From Eriocheir sinensis (Eukaryota > Arthropoda > Malacostraca > Decapoda > Varunidae), in NCBI RefSeq assembly GCF_024679095.1, contig NC_066553.1, forward strand, positions 8,560,030 to 8,624,029: a DNA stretch of 64,000 bases, written 5' to 3'. Below, piece after piece: positions 24,789-36,392 of this stretch. Under the pieces are notes generated by a model, which was given only the letters and a program-made list of their open reading frames with translations, had not been told where the DNA came from and did not search any database. A program made the translations under genes and the position numbers. How positions within the stretch are numbered: position 1 is the stretch's first letter; each line of letters opens with the position of its first letter.

Positions 24789-26996
24789 TCTTTATGGTAT
24801 GTGTGTATTGTGTTGTGTACATCACCGGGAGGCTTTCAGATTGTTGGTTGTCATTTTTCAATCACAGAAACATCCTTTATTTTTGCTTCACATGGTTTTG
24901 TAACATTGTTGTACCACGCTGAGATCTCTTGTTTTTACTCTACATGGCTGTATAGCATTGCTCTGCCACACAGATATCTTTTTTTTGCTGTACATGGTTT
25001 TATAACATATTTCATTGATCAGACAAACTATTCTTATCAAAGGAAATCACTTGTATTTTAAGATTTTTTTTCATTAAATATATAAAGTAATTAAAATGGA
25101 ATAAGTATGGAAAGATTTTAGTCAAACAATTGGAAAGTAGCCTTTTTTTTGTTTTGTTTTGCTCTGTTACAGTTGTTGCCTTAAGGGAGAATTGTATTCA
25201 TGATGTGAATGGATAAAGGAATAACAGGGAATACATATCATACATAATTTTAGCAGTGGCAGCTCATGATAAATTGGAATGGAGGGACTGCAAGAGTGAC
25301 ACAGCAACAGAATGCATGACTTCTTCCCAACCTATGAGTCAGGTATGAGAATGCCAAGGGATTTCCAGGGGTTGGTAGTACAGGTAGTTGTTGTAGGGAT
25401 GGTGATGTTATTACTTGAAAATTAAATTGATGTGGCCAATCTTCGATGTAGCAAAATGTTTTTCTTCTTTTCACTATAATACTTTATTTCTGTTATATTT
25501 TCAATGGGTATCAGTGCTAAAGCTTGCACTCTATCAGTCGCTATGGTACTCCACGAAAAGTATGATTTTTCTTCATTGAAGAAAATAAAAAAGTGAGACA
25601 TCACTGCACCGCCACACACAGAGTAAATACATGACCACAGCTCAGTTTCAAAATGTGGCACCAATGATGAACTATACACCAATTGTGAAAGTGACTTATA
25701 TTTTGATCTTGTTTTAATGAGAATTTTCTTTGAATTGTTTTGAAAATTACATATATCTTTTTTATGGTACTTATCATTAATTATTATGTCGTATATTAAA
25801 ATAAATAATATGCTTGGCAGTGATTGGCTATGAACCACCACTGTTTTTAAATGTCCTTAAGTCAATTTAAATGTTTCACCAAAAGCTTTACTTCATGAAG
25901 TTTTATTTTATGGTCTTTGACAAAATTAGACTAATTTCCACTCATTTGCAATATTCATGCCCTTTATCTTATTTATCTTTATCTTTTACTTTTTCTTCTA
26001 CTTCAATGCTTTGTACTCATCACATTAATATAATGTACTAGAAGCTTTCGACAAGCATTATTAAATACCTTGAAATTTTGAGATAAAAACTATTTAGTTT
26101 TACTATGATAACTGTTTAGTAAGAATATTTTTTTCTTTGTTTTGGGGTCAGAAGAAAATATGACCACCGAATTCTGTAGTTTTGCACAGGTCACTTTCAA
26201 TACATGAACTGATGTACAGCAAGGTTGGGTAGGGGAGTTACCTCCATTGGCCTTTGAAATTCATATTTGGTGTGGTACCGTGTTTTTTATGCTTGTAACT
26301 GGTCACTGAAGTTTGCCAAAATGAACGCTTTTATTTGTGCACATTTATCTTGAATAGTATGTGAGATTATCATAATTACTCCCTTGGAATATTTGAGTAG
26401 TTTGTGATATGGCAAGTAAGTTAACTCCTGTCAACTATCATTTTTGCAAAAAATATGAGAACCTAACATGTGTAACAGAGAAGTCTTTATTGTATTTATG
26501 TATATGACTTACTTGAGTGTGTTCAGTAAAGACTGTTATGTCTTTCATGTACATACTTTTGAAGACAAAATAAATTATGGAACTAGATGTTGCAACTTTT
26601 TCTTACTCTAAGTATATATGATACTTACCTGCTTGACTTTGTTTAGATCACAGATATTTGTGTTGAATGCAAGAACTGTATCACTGTTGTGACAAAATGT
26701 TGCCTATAAGTTGCCAATAAAGAGGCTTGTTTACTTATTGTTTTCATGATTATAGTATGTACACTAGCCTGTCTGGTATTGCTTGGTAATACTGATGAGT
26801 CTTCAAATGCTGCTTGTGGTTGTGTAGTAAATAGTTCTGTAAATGAATATAACAGATACCCTTTATGATATGCATTTGTTTTGTGTAAACAAGTACTTAG
26901 GTAATTTAATTAACATAGCTCATAACAGTTTTGTAGTATAATTACAGTACTGAGGAGAACGACAACATCCAACATCGCCACTTTCTTTTCTTATAG
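24789..26996. other. Intron between exons 11 and 12
   Basis: AT-rich sequence. Candidate AATAAA signals lie near 26567 and 26714, far from exon 11 (about 1.8-1.9 kb). No repeat recognised. Confidence 0.4.
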
Positions 26997-27404
26997 GGTG
27001 GTTGGGGCAGCAGCTGGGCCCAGGAAGAAAGTGGTGGCAAGGCTGAGTCTGTGGGCAGCATCAAACACTTCAAATGTCCAGACTGTGACAAGGCATTTGC
27101 CACCAAGTGGGAGTTTGAGCGTCACCGCCGGACGCACACTGGAGAGAAGCCCTTTGCCTGCCCTGTCTGTCCATACCGAGCCACTCAGAAAACTAGCCTT
27201 CAGAAGCATCTGCGCACTCACAGTGGAGAGAAGCCTTATGCCTGTCATTTGTGTTCGTACAAAGCATCACAGAAAGTTCATCTCCAAAACCACATGCATA
27301 CGCATGGCACCAGTGCAGAGTTCCCATGTCCCCACTGCCCGTACCGCTGTGCAAGATATGACTTGTTGCACCAGCATATGCAGACCCACTGTGAAAACAA
27401 ATAG
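26997..27404 (+). CDS. Alternative terminal exon 12, four C2H2 fingers
   Basis: The acceptor tttcttttcttatag is followed by GGT in phase 0, giving 135 residues. A Gly/Ser/Glu leader precedes finger 1 (27-47, CPDCDKAF, helix TKWEFER), finger 2 (55-75, CPVCPYRA, helix QKTSLQK), finger 3 (83-103, CHLCSYKA, helix QKVHLQN) and finger 4 (111-131, CPHCPYRC, helix RYDLLHQ). The first two linkers are TGEKPFA and SGEKPYA; the third is the irregular GTSAEFP, so finger 4 may not continue along the same DNA groove. The ending is H-x3-H rather than H-x4-H. It is related to exon 11 through finger 2 and to exon 14 through the KW finger 1 helix. Confidence 0.89.
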   Translation, partial: GGWGSSWAQEESGGKAESVGSIKHFKCPDCDKAFATKWEFERHRRTHTGEKPFACPVCPYRATQKTSLQKHLRTHSGEKPYACHLCSYKASQKVHLQNHMHTHGTSAEFPCPHCPYRCARYDLLHQHMQTHCENK

Positions 27405-27576
27405 TGATTTTCTAAGAGGTTGGTCAGTTTTGCAAGCAAAAAATACATTTATAGTCAAATTTTAGTGATGTGACCAGTGTGTTTACATTCTCTTTTGTTC
27501 ATAGATTCAACTCACAAGTATTTTTATTGGTGAAAAGTTGTTTTGGTTATGACCAAGCTTTTTTCTCTTTCTTTCA

Positions 27577-27604
27577 ACACACACACACACACACACACAC
27601 ACAC
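27577..27604. repeat. (AC)n microsatellite
   Basis: About 14 AC units in the putative 3' flank of exon 12, immediately before an inverted SINE-head motif. Confidence 0.95.
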
Positions 27605-27625
27605 CACTTTACCACTGAGCTACCA

Positions 27626-27862
27626 CTCCAGTAGCTTAGTGGTAAGCTCTACACTGCCAGGCTTCACGGCCTGGCAGGCAGAGGTTCGAGCCCCGTTCAG
27701 GCTGGGATTTTTCCACTGATAAGGAACATTTACTGTCCCCTCTTGAGCAAGGGGGATGGGGTGGGTGGTGTGTGAAGGTCCTGGCAGTACCCAGAGATCG
27801 ACCTGTGTGCCTTGCTCTAATCGGGAGGGTACTTTCTATTGATGACGAGTCCAACTCATGAT
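27626..27862 (+). mobile_element. tRNA-derived SINE, family C
   Basis: The head ccagtagcttagtggtaag (A-box-like) and ggttcgagccccg (perfect B-box core) are followed by a body of about 180 bases ending in an (AC)n tract. Directly upstream (27606-27624) lies ttaccactgagctacc, an inverted copy of the SINE's own first 15 bases, so the start can form a hairpin. Confidence 0.7.
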
Positions 27863-27863
27863 T

Positions 27864-27878
27864 ACACACACATACACA

Positions 27879-27923
<45 letters not shown>
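27864..27923. repeat. (AC)n microsatellite
   Basis: About 60 bases of AC/CA repeats with a few imperfections. It separates the SINE from a LINE 3' fragment. Confidence 0.95.
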
Positions 27924-27928
<5 letters not shown>

Positions 27929-28060
27929 GTAGTATCGGTGAAGAGTGTGCACAACTTTAAGGAAAAACTGGACAAGTATAGATATGGAGACTGGACCACA
28001 CGAGCGTAAGCCCAGGCCCGGTAAAATTACAACTAGGTAAATACACACACACACACACAC
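27924..28060 (+). mobile_element. LINE family 1, 3'-terminal fragment ending in (AC)n
   Basis: The last codons and 3' UTR of the reverse-transcriptase LINE (caactttaaggaaaaactgg then tatggagactgg) lead to the family's 3' signature acaactaggtaaatac, followed by (AC)n. The 5' break falls exactly at the preceding (AC)n tract. Confidence 0.75.
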
Positions 28061-29604
28061 ATGAAAGTGAACAAAGAAGAGATACAGGAGATGATGAAGA
28101 TCCTAGAAGAAAGGCAACAGGCTCAAATGGGAATTTTAGAACGCATCCTAAAAGAGTATAGCCATCAACTAATCAAACCAATAATTTATATATTTGAATG
28201 TCCACTAAAAATAGGCAAAGTCTCAAAAGAGTGGAACAGAGTGGGTATAATTCCAATTCATGAATGTGGAAGCAAAGAAGAACCATTAAATTATAGACCA
28301 GTATCTTTGACAAGCATTGTATATAAAATATGTGAAAGAGTAATCTAGAAACAATTGATGGAATATTTAGAAAGAGAAGAAATATTAACAGAGAGCAATC
28401 ATGTGTTACAAATCCGATAAGTCTCTACTCTAGAGTAATAGAAATAACACAAGAAAGTGATGAATGGGCAGGTTTCATATACGTATCTGGATCTAGAAAA
28501 GCCTTTTGATAAAGTTCCACATAAATGACTATTATGGAAACTGGAAGACATGAGAGGTTTGAAAGGGAAAGTAAAAGAACTGGATGGAAAATTAATTGGA
28601 AGAGAGAGAAATGAGAAATATGATAATAGACAAAAGATTAAATTGGAGAAAGGTGACATGGAGTGCCACAGGGTTCAGTGCTGGCATTGATTATGTTTAT
28701 AATCTATATAAATGGCATGTCAGGAGTGAACAGCTGCATGAGCTTGTTTGCAAATGATGCAAAACTATTGAGGGAAATAAGAAACCAAGGGAATTGTGAG
28801 GAGTTGCAGAAAGACATCAACAAGGTGTATGAATGGAGTAAAACTTGAGAAATTAATTTTAATGCAAAACAATGCCATATTCTGCAAGTGGGGAAATGTG
28901 AAATTAGACCTAAATACACCTATAAAATGGGAGATGATATAATAGGAGGAGAAAAGGAGGAAAAAGACCTGAGAGTGCTAATTTAGGAGGATTTTTCACT
29001 GGAAAAGCATATAAACTACTAGATACATATAACATGTTAAGGAATATGAAAATGAAATTTAACTACCTGGACAAAGATGTGACAAAAAAGATGACAACCA
29101 CAATGATTAGACTAAAACTGGAATGTGCAGAAGTTGCATTGTCTCCTCACCAGAAGAAGGATGTGAGTAAACTAGAGAGAATACAAAGATAGCCACCAAG
29201 ATGATACCAGCCTTGGAAGACTTTACTTATTATGAAAGATTAAAAGAAATGCAGCTGTTAACACTGGAGGAAAGAAGAGAAAGAGATGGTCTAATTACAG
29301 TATGTTAACTTCTGAATGACCTAGAGGAATCAGATAATAAAGACTTACATATTATTGAAAAGGGGAAGTAAAGACAGAGTTAAGAGGTCATAGGAAGAAC
29401 ATGAGAAAGGGAATGTGTCTTATTGGCACAAAAGAAGTACAGTTTTCCCCATAGAAATATAGGTACTTGAAATGAGTTAAAAGAAATGGTGGAAGCAAAG
29501 TGTGTGTGGAGTTTTAAGGAAAAACAGGAGCGATATTGATATGGAGACAAGACCACATGAGTGTGGTTCAGGTCCTGAAAACTACAACTAGGTAAATACA
29601 CACA
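28061..29604 (+). mobile_element. LINE family 1, 5'-truncated decayed copy
   Basis: Reverse-transcriptase pieces appear in the right order: NYRPVSLTSIVYKICE (about 28290), FDKVPHK (about 28505), VPQGS-like PQGSVLALIMFIIYINGM (about 28665), LFANDAKL (the YADD position, with Asp changed to Asn, about 28745), then the thumb and C-terminal region to acaactaggtaaatac at 29583. Stops and frameshifts break it throughout. It starts at the end of one (AC)n tract and ends in another. The peptide style is that of CR1/jockey-group elements common in decapods; the exact clade is inference. Confidence 0.8.
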
Positions 29605-29610
29605 CATACA

Positions 29611-29736
<126 letters not shown>

Positions 29737-29868
29737 TATATTTTTTTATACCTATTTTATTACTTTCCTTCTTAAACATAAAAATCCATGCAAGGACCGA
29801 CTCGTGCTTTATGAGTGTGAACCTTTGATCAAACTTTGAGTGACTCGGGCATATCTTGTCTTTTTTAG

Positions 29869-30279
29869 GTGTCGGTTGAGAGTGGGCACAGTGGTGATGT
29901 GCAAGCAGTCCCAGGCAAGGAAAGTAAAGAAAAGGGATTCACCTGCCCCTTCTGCCCCTACTCATCCAGCCAGAAAGGAAAGCTACAGAGACATATCAGG
30001 ACCCACACTGGAGAAAAACCTTTTGCTTGTTCCTTCTGTCCTTACCGAGCAGCTCAAGATAGTGTTCTGAAGAATCACATTCGCATTCACACTGGGGAAA
30101 AGCCCTTCAAGTGCTCCCAATGTTCCTACCGCACTGCCAAAGGTGCCAACCTAAAGCGCCACCTCATGACCCACAACAGAGAAAAACAGTACTTGTGTCC
30201 TCATTGCTGTCAGTCCTATAGTGATCAGCACTCCCTGAGACAGCACCTCCTCCTTGGCCACCCTGCTGCTCACTTCTGA
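29869..30279 (+). CDS. Alternative terminal exon 13, four C2H2 fingers
   Basis: The acceptor cttgtcttttttag is followed by GTG in phase 0, giving 136 residues. A 25-residue leader rich in Gly, Glu and Lys precedes finger 1 (26-46, CPFCPYSS, helix QKGKLQR), finger 2 (54-74, CSFCPYRA, helix QDSVLKN), finger 3 (82-102, CSQCSYRT, helix KGANLKR) and finger 4 (110-131, CPHCCQSY, helix DQHSLRQ, ending H-x4-H). The first two linkers are canonical TGEKPFA and TGEKPFK; the last is NREKQYL. It sits between a (TA)n tract of about 120 bases upstream and a (TTA)n tract of about 230 bases downstream, with LINE fragments on both sides. Confidence 0.89.
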   Translation: MSVESGHSGDVQAVPGKESKEKGFTCPFCPYSSSQKGKLQRHIRTHTGEKPFACSFCPYRAAQDSVLKNHIRIHTGEKPFKCSQCSYRTAKGANLKRHLMTHNREKQYLCPHCCQSYSDQHSLRQHLLLGHPAAHF

Positions 30280-30390
30280 TCCACATCTGTTCATTACTGA
30301 TAGAGTTACCTATGCATTTACTGGTCTTTGTCACCTTGTTAGTATTATGCAAATATTTCATTTATTATTGAAGGCATGTACCTCTAACTT

Positions 30391-30621
<231 letters not shown>

Positions 30622-30930
30622 ATATTATTTTTATTGTTATAGTTGTTACTTTCCACATAATATGTCAGTAAGGTAACAGCACAAAAAGATAAGATACTAT
30701 GTTGTGTAAGTCAATTATTTGAGAATCATAATGCCATTTCAAAGGAAAGATTTTTCATTAGCATTAACTGATGAATGTAGTACATAGAAACCCACTGAAA
30801 GTGTGTGATTGTGTGAATGTTCAAAATGGAGCATAAAATCATTAAAGTTGAAGAAATTAGAGTTGTGCACAAATAGAAACATCTTGTTTGTAGTCTGAAG
30901 GTATAAGCTTGTGGTCTGTTTGCTTTGTTA

Positions 30931-30939
30931 TAACACACA

Positions 30940-30980
<41 letters not shown>
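30931..30980. repeat. (AC)n microsatellite
   Basis: About 50 bases, abutting the start of a LINE 3' fragment. Confidence 0.95.
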
Positions 30981-30982
<2 letters not shown>

Positions 30983-31386
30983 CAGAGAGCGGCAACTAAG
31001 ATGGTACCAGAACTTCGAAATCGGACTTATGAGGAGAGACTCAATAGCATGGAGCTCACAACCCTGGAGAGAAGAAGAGAAAGAGGGAATCTGATAGCAG
31101 TGTACAGAGTGGCGAACGGAGTGGAGCATTTAGACAGAGAGGACCTTTGTGTGTGGAACGAGAGAGGAACAAGAGGACATGGAAAGAAGTTGAGGGTGAC
31201 CATGTGTAGGAGAGAAGTGAAAAAGTTTAGCTTCCCAAATAGAAGCATTGAGCTATGAAATAGACTGGAGGAGGAGGTGGTCTGTGCAAGAAACATTCAT
31301 GATTTTAAGGAAAAGTTGGATAAGAGTGGGTATGGAGACGGGACAGCACAAGCATAGCTCTTTTCCCATATGTCACAACTAGGTAA

Positions 31387-31387
<1 letters not shown>
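30981..31387 (+). mobile_element. LINE family 1, 3'-terminal fragment
   Basis: The C-terminal part of the reverse transcriptase reads through about 90 codons ([19 protein letters not shown], then LTTLERRRERGNLIAVY, then KKFSFPNRSIEL). It ends with the 3' signature acaactaggtaaatac. The 5' end abuts (AC)n and the 3' end runs into (AC)n. Confidence 0.8.

Positions 31388-31440
<53 letters not shown>
31388..31440. repeat. (AC)n microsatellite between two LINE copies
   Basis: About 26 AC units. It is the tail of one LINE and directly precedes the next. Confidence 0.95.
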
Positions 31441-31443
<3 letters not shown>

Positions 31444-31756
31444 TTTTACAGAGCCAAGCACAAACTGGTACCAACTAGACATGGGGGAGGGAATCACTGA
31501 TCGGGGGGAGATGTTGAGCTTGATGAAGAGCCTTGAAAGAAAGGCACCAGGGACCAGATATGATAGCTGGATGGGTTTTGAGAGAATGTGCAGAGTAACT
31601 GGATGGACCAGTATGAGATACTGTAAAGAGATTTTTGAACAATGGAGAGGAACCAGAAGTCTGAAAGGGAGCAAATACAGTACCTCCCTACAAAAGTGGT
31701 GATAAAAAGATGCACAAAACTTCAGGGTGGCATCACTAACAAATGTAATATGTAAA

Positions 31757-31885
31757 CTATATGTGATTGGCTGTGTGTCCCAGGGTAATGGGTCCTGCCC
31801 ACCACGGCTGAGGGGCCAGTGCGATGGAGATGGGTACCACGGCCAAGCGCAGTCAGTGGTTATGCCCATGACTTTACCATTACTT
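31757..31885 (+). mobile_element. SINE family A, 3' fragment
   Basis: The sequence ggctgtgtgtcccagggtaa to ccatgactttaccatta matches the 3' half of the SINE at 12.2 kb. It lies inside a LINE copy. Confidence 0.6.
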
Positions 31886-31901
31886 TTTGTGTGAAAGGAT
31901 T

Positions 31902-32196
31902 TTAACCCTTTCCATCCGTGATGCAGACATCGGCGTCACAGTATGGAAAGGGTCAAGAGGAAATGGAAGAGGATTAATCCTCTTCTAAACCTCTCAATCC
32001 TGCTCTAAATTGCTCTTAATCCTCCTCTAAATTCCTCTTAATCCTCTTCCATTTCCTCTTAAGAGGTTTAGAAGAGGATTAAGAGGAAATGGAAGAGGAT
32101 TAAGAGGTTTAGAAGAGGACTAACCCTTTCCATATGGTGATGTTGTTGGGTGCCCATCGGACGCCGACGTCAGCGTCGCCGGAGTGAAGGGGTTAA
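31902..32196. mobile_element. TTAA-flanked MITE with strong internal hairpin
   Basis: 295 bases bounded by TTAA, with ends CCCTTTCCATCCGTG and, read inverted, CCCCTTCACTCCGGCG. The middle consists of repeated gaggattaagag-type units on both strands (about 31950-32125), so most of the element can fold into a long hairpin. The outer arms carry CG-rich gacgtcagcgtcgcc. Confidence 0.75.
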
Positions 32197-32918
32197 GGAA
32201 TTGATTGACTTGGTTCCTGGAAGAAAAATGTTAGATCTCAGAATGACAGTTTGGATTCAGAGAGAGATCACTGTGTACTTCAGACTTACTGATTTCCGTA
32301 GTAGGACTGTTGATATGCAGGAGAGAGAAGGATGGGGTGATTACATCTATCTAGATCATTAAAAATCTTTGTGCAGAGTGTCATACAAGGCTCATTTGGA
32401 AACTGAAAACCTGTAGGGTGGTCATAAGGGACAGGGCATCCTCATGGAAGAGGCACCAATCATGTTACTGGTGTATGTCACTGATATGCAAGACAGGTTG
32501 AGAAGCCACACAAATCTGTTTGCAGATGATCCACATCTCATGAAGTCAATAATTGGCACTGAGTGTTGTGAAAAGCTACAAAAAGTTCTGCAATAATTGC
32601 ATAACTGGAGTAAAGCATGAAGAATGTACTTTCATAAAAAAAGGTCAAGTTTTAAAAATGGGAAGTGAGGAATGATCTAGTAGAGAGCAAAGAGCAATAC
32701 AACTGAGAGAACACAAGTATGAAGTTGAGGAAAGGGAAGTGCTTGAATAATGTCAAGAAATTCAATTTTCCAAAAATGAGCAGTATATGTGTGGAATGGA
32801 TTAATGGAAGATGATGTGATGGTAAAAAATGTCAAACAGTTTAAAGAAAGACTGGATATTTATAGATATAGAGACCAAACCACATGAGTGTAGCTCAGGC
32901 TCTGTATACTACAACTAA

Positions 32919-32921
<3 letters not shown>

Positions 32922-32960
<39 letters not shown>

Positions 32961-32988
32961 ACACACACACACACACACATACACACAA
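32922..32988. repeat. (AC)n microsatellite at LINE tail
   Basis: AC repeats with two short ATAC interruptions at the 3' end of the split LINE copy. Confidence 0.93.
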
Positions 32989-33480
32989 ACATACTATGAA
33001 ACTTTTAAACACACACACAAAAAAAATACTTTACATTTATTGGAGTTTCTTCACAAGTTTCATGCAAGAGACTGCACCTCATTTTGTGTTTGAAAAGTTA
33101 CGTGTGCAAGTGGTTGCCTGTGAAGGAGGAGACACCAAGATAGAATGAAAGACTTTACAACCAGTTAGTCCTCAAGAAATGAGATTTTTTTTTATAAATT
33201 TATTAAAAACATACACTAAAAACTATTTTCTTTAACCTTTTTCTACTAGATGAATTAGATCTAAAGGTAAAAAATTCTGTTTGGTTATCAAGCAAGTTTA
33301 TGGTGATGCAAACTAAATCAAAGGGGAAAAAATTCCTCATAGTACAAGCATTTCTGCTTTGGCAGTAATTTGAATCTGTTGTTGGATATTTTTTTCAATT
33401 ATTATGCTATTTAGCATTCAACTGATTTTGCAGTCACAGGAGAACTTATGTTGAGACAGCATTGTTTTTCTTCTCCCTAG

Positions 33481-33942
33481 GTGTCGTGGGGCAGTGTGGA
33501 AGGGGAAGTCGCCCAAACATCTGCAAACAGCAACTTAAATCAACTCCATCTTGGGGCACATTCTTTGGGGGATCCAGTAGGGCCTTCAGGTCTTATGGCT
33601 TGTATGGAGACAACACAGTGCCAGGATCCAATTGCATCACATTTGGTGGAGCAGCAGGAAATGCCACTTACTAGGGACAGGGAAGGTTTTCATTGTTTCG
33701 AGTGTGAGAAGGTGTTCCCAAGTAAATGGAAATTGAAACGACACGGACGAATTCATACAGGAGAAAAACCGTTTGCGTGTAGCTTATGCCCTTATCGTGC
33801 TTCACAGAAGCCAGTATTGCAAACTCACATGCGAAGACACACGGGCGAAAAGTTCTACTGTCCATGCTGTCCCTTCTATTGCTCACAGAGAATCACAATG
33901 CGAAAACATATGTCTAAATATAACCATGGATCAGACTGTTGA
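33481..33942 (+). CDS. Alternative terminal exon 14, three C2H2 fingers, long leader
   Basis: The acceptor tttttcttctccctag is followed by GTG in phase 0, giving 153 residues. A leader of 71 residues rich in Gln, Ser and Gly precedes finger 1 (72-92, CFECEKVF, helix SKWKLKR), finger 2 (100-120, CSLCPYRA, helix QKPVLQT) and finger 3 (127-149, CPCCPFYC, helix QRITMRK, ending H-x5-H). The second linker is shortened to TGEKFY, one residue less than usual. The KW helix in finger 1 resembles exon 12 finger 1. All zinc ligands are present. The leader has no recognisable domain. Confidence 0.86.
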   Translation: MSWGSVEGEVAQTSANSNLNQLHLGAHSLGDPVGPSGLMACMETTQCQDPIASHLVEQQEMPLTRDREGFHCFECEKVFPSKWKLKRHGRIHTGEKPFACSLCPYRASQKPVLQTHMRRHTGEKFYCPCCPFYCSQRITMRKHMSKYNHGSDC

Positions 33943-35248
33943 TGTGTTGCTTCATTATGTTACAACCCCATAGTGCAATTATTGTTATTTATCTCAGTGC
34001 TTCACTGGCAACTACTCTTGGAGAGTAAAATATTGATGTTGTATTTAATAGTGAAAAGGGATTAATTTACCCAATCATAACAGTAACATAATTCAGTAAT
34101 TACATTACTAAACAAAAAAGTTTTATTTCCTTATAATACCTATGCACTTTGATTTTTACTTTTATGAAATTGGTATAGGTTTGTCTTTTTCATTTTATAG
34201 ATATTTTGTATGCGGCAGAAATTTTGGTGGGTTCCATTAAAGGACAAGTGTTCTGCGTGCAGACCCCTTTGTATTCTTATAGTATTTCTTTTGTTTCCTC
34301 GTGACCTTTGTTATTGTTCTACACATGAAATACACTAATCGACAACCTTAGGCCTAAATACACACATGCAATGCCCTAGAGGCTCAGTCACATGGCTAGT
34401 TGTGATGGAATGTTTTATTTATTTATTTTTTTTTTTTTTGGCTTCAGTATACAAGGAAATTTGAACATAAAGCCAAGTCTTATACCTCATGTGCACACAA
34501 AGACTGTTTATTTCTAATTGTTATCATTAGTTATTTTACTATGATTTTCATTTGTAATATTATAAGTATCACATATGCTTTTATGAAAGTTGAACTTGAA
34601 AAATGACTTTTTTGCATTTTCCGGGGTCACCCGTTAGATTTTTTGCGTCCCTTAAGGGTTGATTTCTGATCTTGGATTTAGTGAAGCCATTACATTTTTT
34701 TCTGCATCTTCTTTTGGATGAAGTCTAAGTTGCAACCTGAAGGAAATTTTATCTAATGTTCTTCTTAAGAAGTTATTCTTATGTACTAACATTTTATTTA
34801 TACTTTCTAGACAAAAGGAAGGCTAATCAGTTGTAGAAAAGACCATTTTGCTCCATTTAAAAGATATTAAAAGTATAAAATTTAATACATATGAAACTAC
34901 CATTATGTTGAGAAGAATCCGAAACATTTGCAAAAATGAATAATGGATGCAAATGTTTCACAGGAGTGTGTTGTATGTGTGCTGTTAAACATGTAACTAA
35001 TTGAGTAAATGTAAAATTTCTTCCATGCCTCAAAAAAATATTATTACTTATTTCCAGCAAATATTGATCTTGCCAAAATCCTTGCGAAGTATTTGTGAAA
35101 TATGTACACTTATGCTGTTTGCATTTATAGATGTTAAAGCTTGTATCTTTTAGTAAATTAGTGTAGATTTTATATGATCCTGCTAAGACTAAGACTAGTA
35201 AGAGTTTACCATAGCAACAGTGACTCACTGAATTCATACGTTTTGCAG
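33943..35248. other. Intron between exons 14 and 15
   Basis: AT-rich, with a T run near 34427. No gene or repeat family recognised. The first part is the probable 3' UTR of exon 14. Confidence 0.4.
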
Positions 35249-35671
35249 ACTAAGGGCAGAGTGGACAAGGATGTAGGCAGCTCCCGAACCCGCCTCCGTC
35301 AGGGCTTCCACCGACTCTCCACATCCCAAAACCCTCCAGCTGCTGGTGGGCAGCCACTTGATTTTCAAAGACACTGTAAAGCAGAAGATCGAGGCCATCC
35401 AGATACACACCCTGGCATGCGGTCACTGGCGCCCCTCAACCTACAGATGTACTCAGTGTCAGGACCTGGGCCAGGCCACACCTGCTTTCTTTGCGGCAAA
35501 AGTTTTGGTCTCAAGCACAACTTGTATCGTCACCTTCGGACACACACTGGGGAAAGGCCACACCAGTGTCCTCATTGTGAATACCGAGGGTCGCGGCGCT
35601 CCCATGTTTTGACACACATCAACAGGGTTCACCAGCGCCATGAACAGGGGGACTCTGACTCCCTGAATTAA
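35249..35671 (+). CDS. Alternative terminal exon 15, two C2H2 fingers, long leader
   Basis: The acceptor atacgttttgcag is followed by ACT in phase 0, giving 140 residues. The 78-residue leader is basic and rich in Arg, Gln and Pro and contains no recognisable domain. Finger 1 (79-99, CFLCGKSF, helix LKHNLYR) is joined by TGERPHQ to finger 2 (107-128, CPHCEYRG, helix RRSHVLT, ending HINRVH). An acidic/Ser tail of 12 residues ends at TAA. AATAAA lies about 100 bases downstream. The frame is open a little upstream of the acceptor, but the array-wide phase and the acceptor fix the exon start here. Confidence 0.86.
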   Translation, partial: TKGRVDKDVGSSRTRLRQGFHRLSTSQNPPAAGGQPLDFQRHCKAEDRGHPDTHPGMRSLAPLNLQMYSVSGPGPGHTCFLCGKSFGLKHNLYRHLRTHTGERPHQCPHCEYRGSRRSHVLTHINRVHQRHEQGDSDSLN

Positions 35672-35768
35672 TGATGCCAGTGTTGTATATTTAAAGGACA
35701 AGAGATAGTTATGCAAGTTTCCATATTTAAGTAATTTAGGAATATTCATCTGTATGTTGAGAATTACA

Positions 35769-35774
35769 AATAAA
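35769..35774 (+). terminator. Poly(A) signal AATAAA for exon 15
   Basis: AATAAA lies about 100 bases after the exon 15 stop and before the (TA)n tract that precedes exon 16. Confidence 0.55.
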
Positions 35775-36008
35775 TTGTTCTAGTATACAAAATGTACTTT
35801 ACATCTACCTATTTCATGAAATAGAATGATGATATATTTCATCACCAGCCTCAAAGCTGAAATATGCTTGGCTATTAAGACTGCAAACTATAATAAATTT
35901 CCTGCATAATACTTGAAGTGCTTGCACTTTTGCATAAATAGAATTAAAATTATGAACCTACAAGTGAAAGTGACTCAAACAGATTTTTCAAATTAAAATA
36001 CAAGTTTG

Positions 36009-36119
<111 letters not shown>

Positions 36120-36203
36120 TAAAATTTATAAAATAAAGCTATGCAATATCACTCGGACAGGTCTGGATTGAGGCCGATGCCTGACACTTTCACTCTTCCA
36201 CAG

Positions 36204-36392
36204 GTGGGCACACCATACCGCTTCAACTGTCACCATTGCAACAAGAACTTCTACCACAAGAATGACTTCAGAAAACATGTGAGAGTTCACACCGGTGAGA
36301 AGCCATATGCTTGTCCTTACTGCCCATACCGAGCAGCAGTTAAAGCAAGACTGCGAAGCCATGCAAGGAGCAGACATGACGCTGACTTGTAG
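36204..36392 (+). CDS. Alternative terminal exon 16, two C2H2 fingers, shortest exon
   Basis: The acceptor ttcactcttccacag is followed by GTG in phase 0, giving 62 residues. Finger 1 starts almost immediately (residues 9-29, CHHCNKNF, helix HKNDFRK, with Phe in place of the usual Leu). A TGEKPYA linker leads to finger 2 (37-58, CPYCPYRA, helix VKARLRS, ending HARSRH). The stop follows four residues later. It is the shortest intact exon of the array. A (TA)n tract of about 108 bases ends only about 85 bases before the acceptor, inside the region where a branch point is expected. Confidence 0.88.
   Translation: MGTPYRFNCHHCNKNFYHKNDFRKHVRVHTGEKPYACPYCPYRAAVKARLRSHARSRHDADL

Larger units (their letters stand above)
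31441..32921 (+). mobile_element. LINE family 1 copy split by SINE and MITE
   Basis: The first part (31441-31756) carries the start of the RT domain (EMLSLMKSLERKAPGTRYD and following). The second part (about 32197-32921) resumes with a region like DFRSRTVDMQEREGWGDYI, then the thumb region, and ends acaactaaatatac followed by (AC)n. Between them lie a SINE family A 3' piece and a TTAA MITE, so those arrived later. Many stops; not coding. Confidence 0.7.
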
